Assembly: GCA_016648135.1 (NCBI GenBank)
Contig: JADDOH010001576.1
Span: 81,709-145,708 of the forward strand
DNA: 64,000 nt
Direction of reading: 5' to 3'
Source: Agrypnia vestita
Lineage: Eukaryota > Arthropoda > Insecta > Trichoptera > Phryganeidae
Below the pieces are notes generated by a model, which worked only from the letters and a program-made list of their open reading frames with translations, did no database searches and had not been told where the DNA came from. A program made the translations under genes and the position numbers. Positions 12,360-24,222 of this stretch are shown here, in pieces (position 1 is the first letter of the stretch; every line of letters begins with the position of its first letter).

Positions 12360-13058
12360 TCAAACATAATGATTTCGTTGTCTGTCCATCTGTTCGTCCG
12401 TCTGTCTGTCCATCCGTAACTTTGTGTAACGTCCGTAATTTCGTTCGAATTCACGGCTAATAAACCCAAACTAAACGGCCGGAAATGGGGCTTGAACCCC
12501 GGGTCAGTGAACCCGAACTGGCCGCCTAACGCGTGTGGCTACCGCGGCCTCTCCGTGGACCGCCAAAAAGATAACATAAATATACATATACTAGGGCTTG
12601 GCAAAGACGTGAACCATTTCATCGTTTAAATATTTCATGGATGTCGGCTATGAATAAGTAAATGCTTATTATTATTATTAATATTAATATTTAAAGCATT
12701 AACTTTGTGGTTAGAAATAATAACAGAATGTTAGTAAACTTAGTAAAAACCACTACCAGATTTACGGTCTACCGGTTTCTAGTAGCAGTTAAATTTACTA
12801 GTAGTTCAATTTCTCTGACAAGACTAACACGCATGTGAACAATAGTGGTGATAGTTTTACAATACTATGGTTGGGGTGTATAGTGTTGTGAATGTAGTAG
12901 TGTAGTGTTGGTCCTGACGAAGAGACGGTACGTCTCGAACCGGTGGACCGTAAATCTGGTGGTGGTTTTTACTAAGTTTACTAACATTCTGTTAAATGCT
13001 TGCTCTTTAGGAACCGGCATGTAAAAGTACCGTCATATTTGACGGGTTACAGGTAGTA
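12360..13058 (+). mobile_element. Composite: Helitron-like family 2 interrupted by SINE and Penelope-like units
   Basis: The left part (GTCTGTCCATCTGTTCGTCC) and right end (CATGTAAAAGTACCGTCATA then TTTGACGGGTTACAGGTAGT) match family 2 at 10320 and 26785. Between them sit a tRNA-like unit (12481-12554) and an inverted-repeat unit with arms at about 12722-12781 and 12945-13000. The latter contains CTGACGA, then GAGACG/CGTCTC, at 12914. Confidence 0.55.
12481..12554 (-). mobile_element. tRNA-derived SINE head
   Basis: The minus strand reads GGAGAGGCCGCGGTAGCCAC and so on, with a T-arm GGGGTTCAAGCCCC. The outer ends pair GGAGAGG with CATTTCC at 6 of 7 positions. This fits a tRNA-like RNA polymerase III head. 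It is embedded in transposon debris, so a functional tRNA is unlikely. Confidence 0.5.
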
Positions 13059-13229
13059 TAAATTATAATAAATGGAGTAAAAATTCTAAATGCAGTCAGT
13101 TAGTTCTGTGAAAAGAATATGTAAAAAAAGTCGGCTTTGTCGGCTACTTAATGTCGAAACGAGAAGTTATAACCATTGCGGTTTGGAACTTCCGGGACAA
13201 TGGAGTCGTCTGTTTATTTATATTTTAAT

Positions 13230-13428
13230 TTTTTATCACATCCCTTCCAGGAGCACTAGACAAAGTATATCGTTTCATTGTGACAATGTTAGTGTAAATT
13301 ATCTCTGTAGCTCACCTATTAGAAGGCTCCATAGGTTAGGAAACGAGTATGGCTACCTATCGGATGTTTTTTCGGAAACACTAGCCGCCTACAAGAAAGC
13401 TCTTCTGGACGAATTTGGTCGTTTATAA
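13230..13428 (+). pseudogene. LINE reverse-transcriptase C-terminal remnant
   Basis: The frame ends with SSPIRRLHRLGNEYG and LAAYKKALLDEFGRL, typical of the end of LINE ORF2. The same ending is recognisable at 61930-62142 (minus: LPWLHRLGNTYSALVDVF). The catalytic part is missing. The AT-rich 3' region to about 13850 is probably its untranslated tail. Confidence 0.6.
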
Positions 13429-13854
13429 TTAGTGATTGATCACGTCTATCTCTTGTTTTTAGATTTTTGAATTTTAAATTTCATTTTATTTTACTGTCAT
13501 TTTTATTGATTCTTCAGTTTCAGATTTGATTTGTTTACAATTATTTCATTTTGTTGTAATTTTGTTGCTTCTTGAATTTCAGACGTAATTATTTTAATTT
13601 GTTGTTGTTTTATTGATTGTTGACTTTCATATTTGATTTGATAATTATTATTTCATTTGATGTAATTTTGTTACACTTTATGTTATTCACTTAATGTTTT
13701 ATTTTTCTTTATATATCACTTTATTAATTGTTTTTGATAGAATTATACCTTTTCTCCTTTTTTTATTATTACCTATCAATCTATATATACACCTTTATGT
13801 ACATTGTTTTTTTATTGGTACGTTGTACCGTGTATTAAATAAAAAAAAATCTGT

Positions 13855-14256
13855 CCCTTGTCAAATGCCATATTAGGTGCCATAATATCAAATGCCATAT
13901 TAGGTGCCATAATGTCAAATGCCATATTAGGTGCCATAATGTCAAATGCCCATATTAGGTGCCATAATGTCAAATGCCATATTAGGTGCCATAATGTCAA
14001 ATGCCATATTAGGTGCCATAATGTCAAATGCCATATTAGGTGCCATAATGTCAAATGCCATAATGTCAATTGCCATATTAGGTGCCATAATGTCAAATGC
14101 CATATTAGGTGCCATAATGTCAAATGCCATATTAGGTGCCATAATGTCAATTGCCATATTAGGTGCCATAATGTCAAATGCCATATTAGGTGCCATAATG
14201 TCAAATGCCATATTAGGTGCCATAATGTCAAATGCCATATTAGGTGCCATAATAAG
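13855..14256. repeat. 27-bp satellite array, about 14 copies
   Basis: The unit is 27 bp: GTGCCATAATGTCAA followed by ATGCCATATTAG. Copies are nearly identical, with a C insertion near 13950, an inserted half-unit near 14060, and A-to-T variants (TCAATTG) in two units. Because 27 is divisible by 3 and the unit lacks stops in several frames, long artefactual frames arise on both strands. It directly follows a LINE 3' region. Confidence 0.95.
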
Positions 14257-14800
14257 TTAAGATTACGTTTTTCTAAACATAAAAATTAAAAAACCAAATA
14301 ATTCATGGAATTACGAATAAATATTAAGTCTAGAAAAATGTCAAGCTTGTTTTATTTGGCTGATATTATAAGGATTAAAACTTGACCTCGTTTTAGAGAT
14401 TTGAAAAAGGGATAACAAAAATATGAGCGGTAATTTAAAAACCAGAATTTTTGTTAATGAAAATTTTAACTAAATTTTAACTAATGAATTCTCATGAAAG
14501 CATTATGTTTACAGAAAAATGTTAAATAAGCTTTTTTAAAGAATAGATATTAAGGAATAAAATAGTAAAAAAAATATATGTATATTTTAAATAATGACGG
14601 AAATATGAGCAAAAACTAAAAAACATGGAATTTTATGTTAAAGGGGTGGTGGGGAAGAGAGCACAGGGGGGAGGGCCGGGGACTTTTGAGGAAATACTCC
14701 TCTAATTAGGTTCTAACAACTGGCAAAAATTCAGCTTGTCTCTTATTTGTTCCGACAAAAAACCTTCGTTGCCTGGGCTAAATGCAGCATGTGTAAAAAC

Positions 14801-16520
14801 TAGGGATGGGCGTTGAATGGACGAACTAGTTGAAATCAACCGTTGACGTTGCATCGACGCGTCGACCGTTTACGTTTATCGCATGGACTAGTTGAATTCG
14901 TAGACGGTGGACAGCGGACGCCGTGGTCGGTGGACGATTCGAGATTAACGCAATGCAAAGCAACGAGCGAAAGCAAGACAAAACGTCTCCGTTTATTTCT
15001 CTCTCATCATTTCAACTCTAAAGTACACCACCATAGAGTGCAGATCTGTGTACACGAACTATGACTAGAGATTTGAAATTTGAATACATGCGTAGCGCGA
15101 GATAGGCTTAATAAGCTATTATCTATTATTTTTTACTTGATTTTTTGTGATGTTACGTGCGACGATTCGGTGAATTCCCAATTTTACGCCGTATAAAATA
15201 AAACAATTCTGTTTAATTATTTTTTTTTTATTTAACTATTATTATTTAATAGGCCGGCTAGATATTTTTCTAAAATCAATATTTTATTCGATCGATCTCG
15301 ACTTCTTATATATTTACCTGAAAAGGGATGCTAAAATTTAATTATTGTGTTATTTCCTTACTTTTCAACTTTAGCATATAAATGATAAACAAACTTGTAG
15401 GGAATAAAATTTTCTATACCTAACTATGGTCCTTATTCAGGAGTCCAACATTAATTATTGTATATGTAATATAATCTTGAATTTAGGTTTAATGAATTTT
15501 TATTATATATTCCCTATTTTCAACTTTATAGATAAAAAAATAAAACTATTATAATTTTGTTTACACCACTTTTTATTGGTTTTTTACATGTTTCGGGAAC
15601 AATGTTCCTTTTCTCAAATTGAGCCTTAAACTAAAGTTGACAAATAATACAGATATATTTATTTATTAATAATGTCACCACAAAGTGAAAGTCTGACTTT
15701 GAAAGATGTATTCTTCAATAAATTTCTAGATAACATCTCAAATGTTAAGTATTTTTAAATTATGTATTTATTTATAAATTTATAGATAATAAATAAATGT
15801 AAAGGTTTTTATCATTTTATTTAACTTGTATTGAAACGAATGAATTTTTCGTAATCGATTTGAGTTAGTGTAGTGATAGTCCAACGTTTTACAAAAAATA
15901 ATACTCATAATCAAGGCAGGAATATAGTCCTGCTAGGTTATTATTGTTTTCCAAATAACCCTGTACACATGTAATAATGTGTATCTAATATATTTTTTTA
16001 TACACACATTGCTTTGTACTTTATATTTTTAATTTTTATACTCATATTTTAATGCTTATACCCGATACTTTCACTGCTTATATATGTAGTTTATATTTAT
16101 ATTTTACTGCTTACACCTGATATTGTTGTGTATACCTACTTCTTTCTTTATTATATATAGAAAGAAGTATATAAAACAATATGTAAAAGCCTATAAACAA
16201 ATAAATAATAAAATATTTATTTTTACATATAAGCACAAGTAGCGGTTTTACTTTCCCCGAAACTATATTCTTATGAACTTCTTTAAATTTTAAAAATTAA
16301 CGTAATAAAAATAACCAATGGTTGTGCTGTCGAGCAGCGTCGCGTCAAACCGTAGACAGTTGACTATCGTCCCGATGTTTAGATAAACGTCCGCGACGTC
16401 CGCGTAACGAAGTTGACGCGTCAACTAGTTGACAAATTCAACTAGTTGATCGTCTCGTCGATGGATGGACGTGGACGGTCTCGTTTCGTCGACGGTAAAT
16501 ACGTCGACGACCCATCCCTA
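14801..16520. mobile_element. hAT-like non-autonomous transposon with 8-bp target duplication
   Basis: Ends are TAGGGATGGGCGT and GACGACCCATCCCTA. The flanks carry an exact 8-bp direct duplication, GTAAAAAC, at 14793-14800 and 16521-16528, as expected for hAT elements. Subterminal AACTAGTTGA repeats are abundant. The interior holds no transposase. It contains a Penelope-like end (15591-15618) and an arm of the CAGGGTTATTTG MITE (about 15868-15964). An inverted second copy lies at 47213-48274. Confidence 0.9.
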
Positions 16521-16528
16521 GTAAAAAC

Positions 16529-17420
16529 GTCGTTGTACTGCGCTGACTATATTTGAGGTTTGAAAGGTATCAACTTTAAATAACTAACCCAAGTTTCAAA
16601 GGAAAATCTTTTGTAGTTATCGAGCTATGACATAAAGTGTCTTTATGTAAATAAATCTTCAAAGTGCTCTGCCGCTCACCTGAGAAAAATCACATGTGTC
16701 GTTATTCTACGATTATGTCGAAATGCACGTACCTACATTTCCTTTACTTGTATTTACTAAAGAATAAATATATAGGTATTAGCTTTTTAAAATTTGTTTA
16801 AATTATTTGCTTGCATTTAAACGAATGCTCGATTGATATTTTTAATTGTGAGATTGACAATTAAAAATAAAATTATAGACAGTATTGATAAGTTTTGCTC
16901 AATTGATATGTTTAATTGTGAGATGTCAAATGTTACACATCATGTGAGACTACTGTATGGCTCGCTCGTTTTTTTTATTCATATCGTAATTTTTTATGCG
17001 TTTCTATTAAGAATACTTTTCTGAATAAATTTGTTATATTTTATCTATTTACTTTTTTGTACTTAATTAACCTGCTATCTGCCAAAATTCCCGAATTGAA
17101 ATGCCAAAATATCCAATCCTTTTTACCTGCTATAGTAGGTATACATCTACAGAAACTATTTGATTCCAAAACGTAAGTCTGGCAGTCGCCGGCTTCTGCT
17201 CTATACGTCTCTTTTTGAGTATTGGAATAGCGATCATCTAAATGGTAATATTTTTATTTTCAGAATAGATGAGCGTGTCATTTTATTATTAAATATGCAT
17301 TACTGAATTTTTCCTTTTGAATTTGTCTCTGTATTTACTAAAGTCCTCGCGTTTTTACACAAGTTGATAAAACTCTTCGCGTTTACATTTATTTCAGCCG
17401 GGATGTGAAATAAAATGAAT
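16529..17420. other. AT-rich intergenic, unassigned
   Basis: Nothing recognised. Short frames look random. Confidence 0.4.
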
Positions 17421-17496
17421 CCAGATAGCGAGCTCTGTCGTTGAAGGGTGCTTTCTGGTATCGCAAAGGAGATGGGCGAAACAATGCAGTTCAAAT

Positions 17497-17640
17497 ATTT
17501 GCGGTACACAAAATCCCATCCGCCGAGATGATTCTAGAGAAGCTGCGGATCTTCTGGAAACATCCAAACTCGTCCTTGATGTCGCACTTCTCGATTCTGG
17601 AGTCCCGGCGAAAAATATCCAATCCTGTTGCTCTACACTG
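17497..17640 (-). other. Unassigned exon-like segment
   Basis: A GC-richer block whose minus-strand frame reads GLDIFRRDSRIEKCDIKDEF, then GCFQKIRSFSRIISADGI, ending at a stop near 17497. The C-x7-C spacing and SADGI faintly recall the N-terminal part of takeout/JHBP proteins, but this is weak. No partner exon was found. It abuts the MITE at 17673. Confidence 0.25.
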
Positions 17641-17672
17641 ATAGATTCTCTTTCTTTGTCTAAACTAATATA

Positions 17673-18195
17673 CAGGGTTATTTGTAAAACATTAATAACC
17701 TCGCAGGGCTATATTCCTGCCTTGATTATGAGTCGAAAATGTTCAAGCTATCATGACCTTATATCAACAGTTAAGGAGATATGCGATATCAAAGTTTACA
17801 TTTTTTTTTCAATATTTATGACTTATTTTTTGTAAAACGTTGGACTATCGTTACAGTAACTTATATCGAATATTAAAAATTCATTCCCTTTAATACAAGT
17901 CAAATAAAAAAATAAAAACCTTCAAATTCCAATTGGAATTTTTTCAGGGTTTTTATCACTTTATTTAATTTGTATTGAAACGAATGAATTTTTCGTAATC
18001 GTTATGAGTTACTGTAATGATAGTCCAATGTTTTACAAAAAATGAGTCAGAAATATTGACGAAAAAATGCAAACTTTGATGTCGCATATCTCCTTAACTA
18101 TTGATATTAGGTCATAATAGCTTGAACATTTTCGACTCATAATCAAGGCAGGAATATAGCCCTGCGAGGTTATTAATGTTTTACAAATAACCCTG
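17673..18195. mobile_element. Palindromic TA-inserting MITE, complete copy
   Basis: The outer ends are CAGGGTTATTTGTAAAACAT and its complement, flanked by TA on both sides, as in Tc1/mariner-type insertions. The arms are about 180 bp and nearly perfect, and the centre is also largely palindromic (AATTCCAATTGGAATT). No coding. A second complete copy is at 63076-63612; single arms are at 5835, 15868 and 47688, with diverged relatives at 51405-52230. Confidence 0.88.
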
Positions 18196-18309
18196 TATAG
18201 AGTGGTAAAGTTTGTAAGTTTGGATATAGATGATAATCTCCGAAACCACTCATCCGATTTCAAAAATTCTTTCACCAAAATTTACAATAGACTTTCAGGG
18301 TGGACATAG

Positions 18310-18487
18310 GCTATATTAAGGCACTATTACGATCTGTATTAACGTGGGCGTCCTCGCCGTGAATATCTTGAGCAAGTGTGCCAAGACATGAATTGTGCCT
18401 CCTACACAGAGCTGAAGAGGGTCGCCGGAGACCGAGCGGAATGGAGAAGGAGACGTGCTTTGCTGCAAACCAATCCCACGGATTGAA
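18310..18487 (+). pseudogene. Retroelement C-terminal fragment
   Basis: The plus frame reads RGRPRREYLEQVCQDMNCAS, then YTELKRVAGDRAEWRRR, ending with a stop after NPTD. This pattern is common at the C-terminus of RTE/BovB-like LINE proteins (GRPR, then GDRxxWR). Confidence 0.6.
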
Positions 18488-18658
18488 ACCCAGGGAGGAA
18501 AGGGATTAACGTATGGCTTTGAATGCTGGGTATTGAGTAAAAAGGGTGAAATTTATCTCCTCTTTTTGAAAAAAAAATACTAAGAAAAATATTCGTTTTA
18601 GAACACATAAACGGAGTTAAGGTTATTATTACGGTCGTTAGACATATTTATCTGTAAA

Positions 18659-18835
18659 TGGTTACGGATATGTTTTTCCGAGAAAAAATTCTCGACGTTT
18701 CGTTGAAGTCGTATTCAACGTCATTAGGAGAACGTACCCGCGGAGGTGTAGGGCGGATAGGCGTAAAGTCCGTCCAGAATTGTTTCTCGGAAAAACACAC
18801 GGTTCGTATAAAATATCCGTAACCATTTACAGTTC
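18659..18835. mobile_element. Penelope-like terminal unit with inverted flanks
   Basis: The flanks TGGTTACGGATATGTTTTTC and its diverged complement (ATATCCGTAACCATT) bracket the unit. On the minus strand the core is CTAATGA, then GTTGAA...TTCAAC, then GAAAC, a mutated version of the CTGATGA motif found at 42590. Confidence 0.5.
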
Positions 18836-18892
18836 AATATAAACGGAGTTTGAAGAATAGGATACAACGAGGAGGTGAACAATATTTAGAGT

Positions 18893-19148
18893 GAGTCCAA
18901 CACAACACAATCGAGCAAAATAGGGATGCTGCGATGGGCAGGGCACGTAGAAAGAATGAGTGAAGAGAGAATGCCAAAAAAGATTCTCCACACAAAGCCC
19001 CAAGGTAGACGCAGCGTTGGTAGACCCAAACTCCGATGGCTGGATTGAAGGCAACAAGACGTGAAAAGTATAGCCATCAGGGATTGGAGGAGTACGTTTC
19101 AGGATAAAGGAAGATGGAGAGGAATGTTGGAGGAGGCCAAGGCCCACG
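18893..19148 (+). pseudogene. RTE-type LINE C-terminal remnant
   Basis: The plus frame reads MLRWAGHVERMSEERMPKKI, then RRSVGRPKLRWLD, a stop, and WRGMLEEAKAHDD. The WxGHVxRM and GRPxxRW motifs are hallmarks of RTE/BovB ORF2 C-termini. One in-frame stop shows it is dead. Confidence 0.75.
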
Positions 19149-19149
19149 A

Positions 19150-19624
19150 TGATCTTCTTCTTCTTCATCAGCCTTCGTCTTTCCGCTGCTGGATATAGGC
19201 CTCTTCCTTATTTTTCCATTCTTCCCTGTTGTTGGCTAATTGTAGCCATTTCTTTCCCCCCACAGCGACAATATCATCGGCCCATCTCTTTTGAGGTCTT
19301 CCGATGCCTCTTTTATTTTCCCAAGGTCTCCATTTCAGAACTCTGGGAGGCCATCTTGTAGTATCCTGTCTTGCAACGTGTCCTGCCCATTGTCTTCGCT
19401 ACACGATCCATGATATCCACTACTCTAGTTCTGCGCCTAATTTCGTCGTTTCTAATTCTATCTCTTAGGTTTACTCCAAGCATGGATCTCTCCATGGATC
19501 GTTGCGTGCATTTGAGCTTTTCTACACTTTTATTTGTAAGGGCCATAGTCTCCAATCCATACGTCATCACTGGCAGTATGCACGATGATGATGATGGGTT
19601 ATATATTATCCCCTTAAAATACAA
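19150..19624 (-). pseudogene. RTE-type LINE C-terminal remnant, opposite orientation
   Basis: On the minus strand, VMTYGLETMALTNKSVEKL, then SMLGVNLRDRIRNDEIRRRT and VVDIMDRVAK appear, followed after frame loss by the GAAGAAGAAG-tailed end. It is the same family as 25473-25857. It meets the plus-strand remnant end to end, so this is a double insertion. Confidence 0.75.
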
Positions 19625-19778
19625 GAGCTTTTCGTGGTGACCTATTTTACAACTAAAGCCGATGAAAGAATGGTAGAGTGATGCGTTTTTTACGAACGCT
19701 GCATTAAGGGTATGAGATATTTAAATACTTTCTATAGAGAAGTTGTAGAAGTTAAAAAATTCTATAAAAAAGTCCAGG

Positions 19779-19779
<1 letters not shown>

Positions 19780-19823
<44 letters not shown>

Positions 19824-19862
19824 CACTGTGATAAAAAATGACGCGCAGCCGCGCGGGCACAG
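19780..19862 (+). mobile_element. Truncated Helitron-like end after (TA)n
   Basis: A (TA)n run at about 19783-19818 precedes GCGCAGCCGCGCGGGCACAG and CTAG, followed by T. The same GC-rich end closes the element at 31392-31944. Confidence 0.6.
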
Positions 19863-20159
19863 CTAGTCTGACATAAATCTGCATGTTGAATTCCGTATAT
19901 ATGTATAAGTCAACATTTTTTATATTCAGAATATTTAATTGTATCAATTGTTGTAATATTAAGTTGTGTGAGTTAAACTTGTATACAACTTCCAAAAATT
20001 TGATAGATGTGGTAGTCTACCGTGGGTGGAAATGATGAACGTTACATTGTGTAAAGTGATCACTTAATCCAGCCGTACTATAGGTCGTAAGCCCCATGGA
20101 CACCTAAAAAGACTTCCATACCTACTTTCCCATATAAAAATATAGCTTCGTCTATACGA

Positions 20160-21060
20160 GATATCTATAATATATCTTGATTAATGATGTGTATCCGAGT
20201 GTTCTTAAAAATTTGCACACACTCAAAATAAATGTAAAATAATGTCATTCTATAGATCAAAAACGCCTATTTCTTTTGACTACAAAATAGAAAATATAAA
20301 ATTGGATGTAGTTAAGTCTATCAAGGACCTGGGAGTTATTCTGGACTATAAACTTACATTTAATGAACAAATAGATTATACGGTAAATAAATCCTTAAAA
20401 CTCTTAGGCTTTGTCAACAGAATGTCTTCTGATTTCACAAATACTCACACGATCAAAACTCTTTACTGTTCACTTGTCCGTCCTATCTTAGAATATGCCT
20501 CTGTGATTTGGTCTCCCTTCTATACAAACCAAACACGTCACATCGAATCCCTGCAACATCGTTCCTTAAGAAAAGTCGCATGGATGATGGGCTTGGATAG
20601 AGGAGACTACTCCTACAGTGAAATTGAGTCAATGTTAAACATTTATAACCTCCAAAAACGTAGAGAAAACACTGACTTAATCACCATATTCAAAATATTA
20701 AACGGCCACACTGATGTGCCTTCGTTACTGGGCCAAATAAAATTCAATATCCCTTCCCGTAGACTCAGAAATAATGAAGTGTTGTTCCTTAGCCATCATA
20801 GAACCAATTATGGATTCCATGCTCCCATGTCACGGTTATGTCGTCTTATAAATTCAAGACAGGATCTGGACTTCTTTGGTGTAAGTCTGTCCAGATTTAA
20901 ACAATCTCTGATTAGATAGTCCAGACCTTGTCTCCATCTTGTAAGTAATTTTCATTTGTCCTTGCTTTTGTATTTAAATTGCTATAATTTTTATTCTGAT
21001 GTATTATATATTGTTCATTTTATGTATTATATTTTATTGGACTATGTCCGTTAATATCAA
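20160..21060 (+). mobile_element. 5'-truncated LINE with intact ORF2 C-terminus
   Basis: An uninterrupted 225-codon frame (20242-20919) encodes the part of a LINE reverse transcriptase that follows the catalytic palm. DLGVILDYKLTFNEQID is the typical post-palm motif, then SLVRPILEYASVIWSPFY and HRTNYGFHAPMSRLCRLIN. The YADD catalytic box would lie upstream and is missing. An AT-rich 3' tail runs to about 21060. The intact frame suggests a fairly recent insertion. Confidence 0.8.
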
Positions 21061-22444
21061 TAAAAAAAATACTGAATATACAGGATGTTTCATAGCTAGT
21101 AGCAAAAATTTTAGAAGAGGATTCCTGCCTTGATAATGAGTCGAAAATGCTTCGAGATGGTGTGAACCCCCAACTAAGGGTGGAAAACGAAGGAAGTTTG
21201 CGTATCCCTTCACGTCTGCGTGTGTTTGCTCGCTGTCTCTCCCTGTACATCAAGGTGTCGGTCCCCCTCATTACTACCCGGCCGATCAAATAGAAAACCC
21301 CTCAGCAGTGGTAAACCTGAACAAATAAATTAGGGTTGTGAAGAACGCATTCTGTGCCCTGTGCTACGACTGATAATGCGAATCCCTGTGTTAACCTTTC
21401 TCGTACGGTGCTAAAATGAAACGCGCGCTCCTGTACTGTACGTGAAGATTTTTGGAACGAAGGAACTCCTGTGTGTCGGTGATGTAACGTAGGTCTACCT
21501 GTCATAGAAAATATGAAATATCTACCTTATTTACGCAAACTAAAACGTCACATTTTTTGTAATCATCGAATAGACATTTTCACACCAAAATGACTAAATT
21601 AAACCGTTAGGAATGTACGGATTTTTTAATTAAAAATATTTATTCATTACTCTCGTATTTTCGGCCAGTGTGTAAAAGAGAGAAAAATATTGCACATTGC
21701 AGTTAAATCGAGCAAGAAAGAGCACGACAATACCACACATTTCATGTAGGACAGAGATGGCGGTTGCTTGGTTTTCGGCGAAAGCGAAAACAATATAGAA
21801 AGAGTACGGTAGAGTCGGGTAACACGTGTCAGACAAAGACGGAGTGCAGGCGACTGACGCGAGCTGGCGACCGCGTCGTTGAATTCAGTTGCTAATGATA
21901 CGTCGGCGGAAGCGCACGCAAATTCGATATGCCATGATTTTATAATAATTTATTAAAATAATGCAAATATGTATGTTTACCTTACATAATTATATAAAGG
22001 GACCTTTAAAAATTCTTATTTTTATCGTATATATGTATATTTTATCACACATTAAAAACTATGCCGATTTTTAATCAGGTATTTCAGGTCTCCGAAGGTA
22101 TTTTTTAGCACAGTCTTTCAAGAGTTAACGCGGCTTGCGGTAGGATTTGACTGGTACATAGGAATCGTCACGTAAGGAAAAAGCGGTATACCCCCTCCAT
22201 GCGATGAGATTCGAGTAGACGAGCATCGTGCGCGACAGGTTGTATAACCTCAAAACTGAATGCGCGGAAATGTTGTTAATACTTGTTTGTTTTTGTTTTA
22301 AATCATACGTGAGTTACATTGTCTCATTACGAGTCATCCATATATTACGTCACATATTTTGCAATTTAAAACTTAGAAATTTATTTATGTATTTATTTAT
22401 TTTAATTTATTGGTTTTCATACAGCCATATAATTAATAAATCTT
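21061..22444. other. Unassigned, mixed debris
   Basis: A fragment of the CAGGGTTATTTG MITE is recognisable at about 21075-21145. The GC-richer stretches 21140-21500 and 21690-21910 contain short frames without family resemblance. Confidence 0.35.
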
Positions 22445-23069
22445 GAAAAAAAACAATAATTGATGTACAGAGTCTCGGGCCAATTACAAGAAAATACATA
22501 TATACAATAATATTTTACCAGGATCGATAAAAAAATAAGAAAAAACAACGTGTCAAATAGTGAGTTAGTGTGAGTGTGTGTATTTGTGTGTTTTTATATG
22601 TTCGTGTGTGTGTTCACATGTGTGGGAAGAAAAATGTAATCGCGCGAGTTTATACGTAAGGGATTTTGTAAACTGCTCAAAACTTAAATTTAAAATATCG
22701 AGATCTGCAAAGGCAGTGTCGTAGGTATCTAGAACTCTGTTAATAATACAGTTTTTACCGTAGTTTGTTCTGCAATGATTTAAGTGGAAAAGGCGCGGTG
22801 CTCTTGTTCGTCCCTGCGGGACATTAAAGTGTATCGAATTTAAAATTTCAGGAGAATCTGTGCGATTATTGAGTATTTTGTAAAGGTATTTCATATCGCT
22901 TGTCGTTCGCCTGTCTTCGAGATGTTATCTTGTGGTACTTATATGCGTCGTCATAGTTATCGAAATGGATGTAATTTTTGAAATTCAGCGCTTTTGTAAA
23001 CGTCTGCTGAATGCGATCGAGACGCTTTTTATGTATTTCGTAATGATCATATGAAACGTGCAATTCCAA
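22445..23069 (-). pseudogene. LINE reverse-transcriptase C-terminal fragment, frameshifted
   Basis: Two overlapping minus frames (22866-23069 and 22565-22894) form one decayed protein: HKKRLDRIQQTFTKALNFKN, then LYKILNNRTDSPEILNSIHF and HLNHCRTNYGKNCIINR. The pattern KxLNxxxDxPxLL and RTNYG matches other LINE ends in this window. Confidence 0.7.
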
Positions 23070-23611
23070 AATTATTAATATATTTCTAGTTAAAATATAT
23101 ATTTTTAAATCAACGATAAATTAAGCATTTTAGAAATATTACAAAGCATAACACAAACGAACGATACAAAATTTAAACATCTTGTCTCCACGGAATTTGA
23201 AACCTTTCCTTTATATTATTTATGACTGGCACAGCAGTAGCTTCGTTCTCGATTTGGATAATGTTAGGAACATTCAATTTGTACATTAATATTTTAAAGG
23301 TTTTCGTCAGAGTTGAGTTTTAAATACTTTAGATTTATACATGTGACGTCACGAAGTTTATGACTCGTCCCATCATTTTTTATTTTTCGGCACATTTGAT
23401 GCAACACACAGTATTATATTATATTCAAGAACGCATTCTTATTGTGAACTTGCAATTTTTTCAGAACAAAGTTTTGTGAAATTAGCAAAATATTTTTTCT
23501 TGGATTTGATTTTTTTGTCTGCCTTTCTAATTGATTAATAAATTTTATCAAATTATGAAATAAAACAATGAACTTTGTTTTTTTCCACTTATATTTGAGC
23601 GCTTGTTTCAC

Positions 23612-24190
23612 TACATGTTTCGGAAACGTCCGTTTCCTTCATCAGGTGAATTAATACTGAGGTATGTGGGAGTGGTTGTCTGGTGTGTGGGTTGTGGATT
23701 CGGTAGAAGTGGAGGGGGTATCTAGGTGGTGGGAGATCGGGAACATTGTAAGAAGGGGTGATGTGAAGGGTTGTACTTGATTATTGATTATGTTATTTGT
23801 TGTGTTTCTAAATTATTTTGTTTTAGGCCGTATGTCTGTTTATGTAGGATGTGTATTTTTGTATTGCTTAATGCGTGGTTATTTTCTATAACATGATTAG
23901 CATATTCTGAAAAATTATGATTTGTTTCTCTCTTGTTTCTATTGATCTGCCTGTCCGACCTATATGTGTCAACTCACAATCCCCACATTCTAGTTTATTA
24001 ACCCCACTACAGTGTAATTTGTTAAGATTTTTCGACTTATTATTTTTTAATTGTTTTTTAATTGAATTGTCAGTGTATAAAGCTGGTTTTATATTATTTG
24101 GTAGTTTTCTGGTAATATCGTATGATATTGTATCTATATAAAGTATTTTTCGCCAGTTATTGTGTGTGTCTTTGGTAAAAGAGTTGTATA
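23612..24190 (-). pseudogene. Penelope-like element with GIY-YIG endonuclease remnant
   Basis: The minus frame reads LPNNIKPALYTDNSIKKQL, then GVNKLECGDCELTHIGRTGR and SIETRE. This matches the GIY-YIG signature of Penelope-like elements (GVYKLxCxxC, then YIGxTGR). The motif has decayed (GVN for GVY, THIG for TYIG). Downstream at 23617-23645 is the best copy of the hammerhead-like core: CTGATGA, GGAAAC/GTTTCC, GAAAC. Confidence 0.75.
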
Positions 24191-24222
24191 CGTATTTTTT
24201 TATTATGTTGGTTTGGATTTTT

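Noticed and set aside
13855..14256. Possible CRISPR-like array
   Set aside because: The units are contiguous with no variable spacers, and the DNA is eukaryotic.
13812..14289. Frames of 102-143 codons on both strands
   Set aside because: They follow from a 27-bp satellite divisible by three with no stops. No start context or family.
20242..20919. Host gene of 225 codons
   Set aside because: It carries LINE reverse-transcriptase motifs (DLGVILDYKLTF, SLVRPILEYASVIW), so it is a retroelement fragment.
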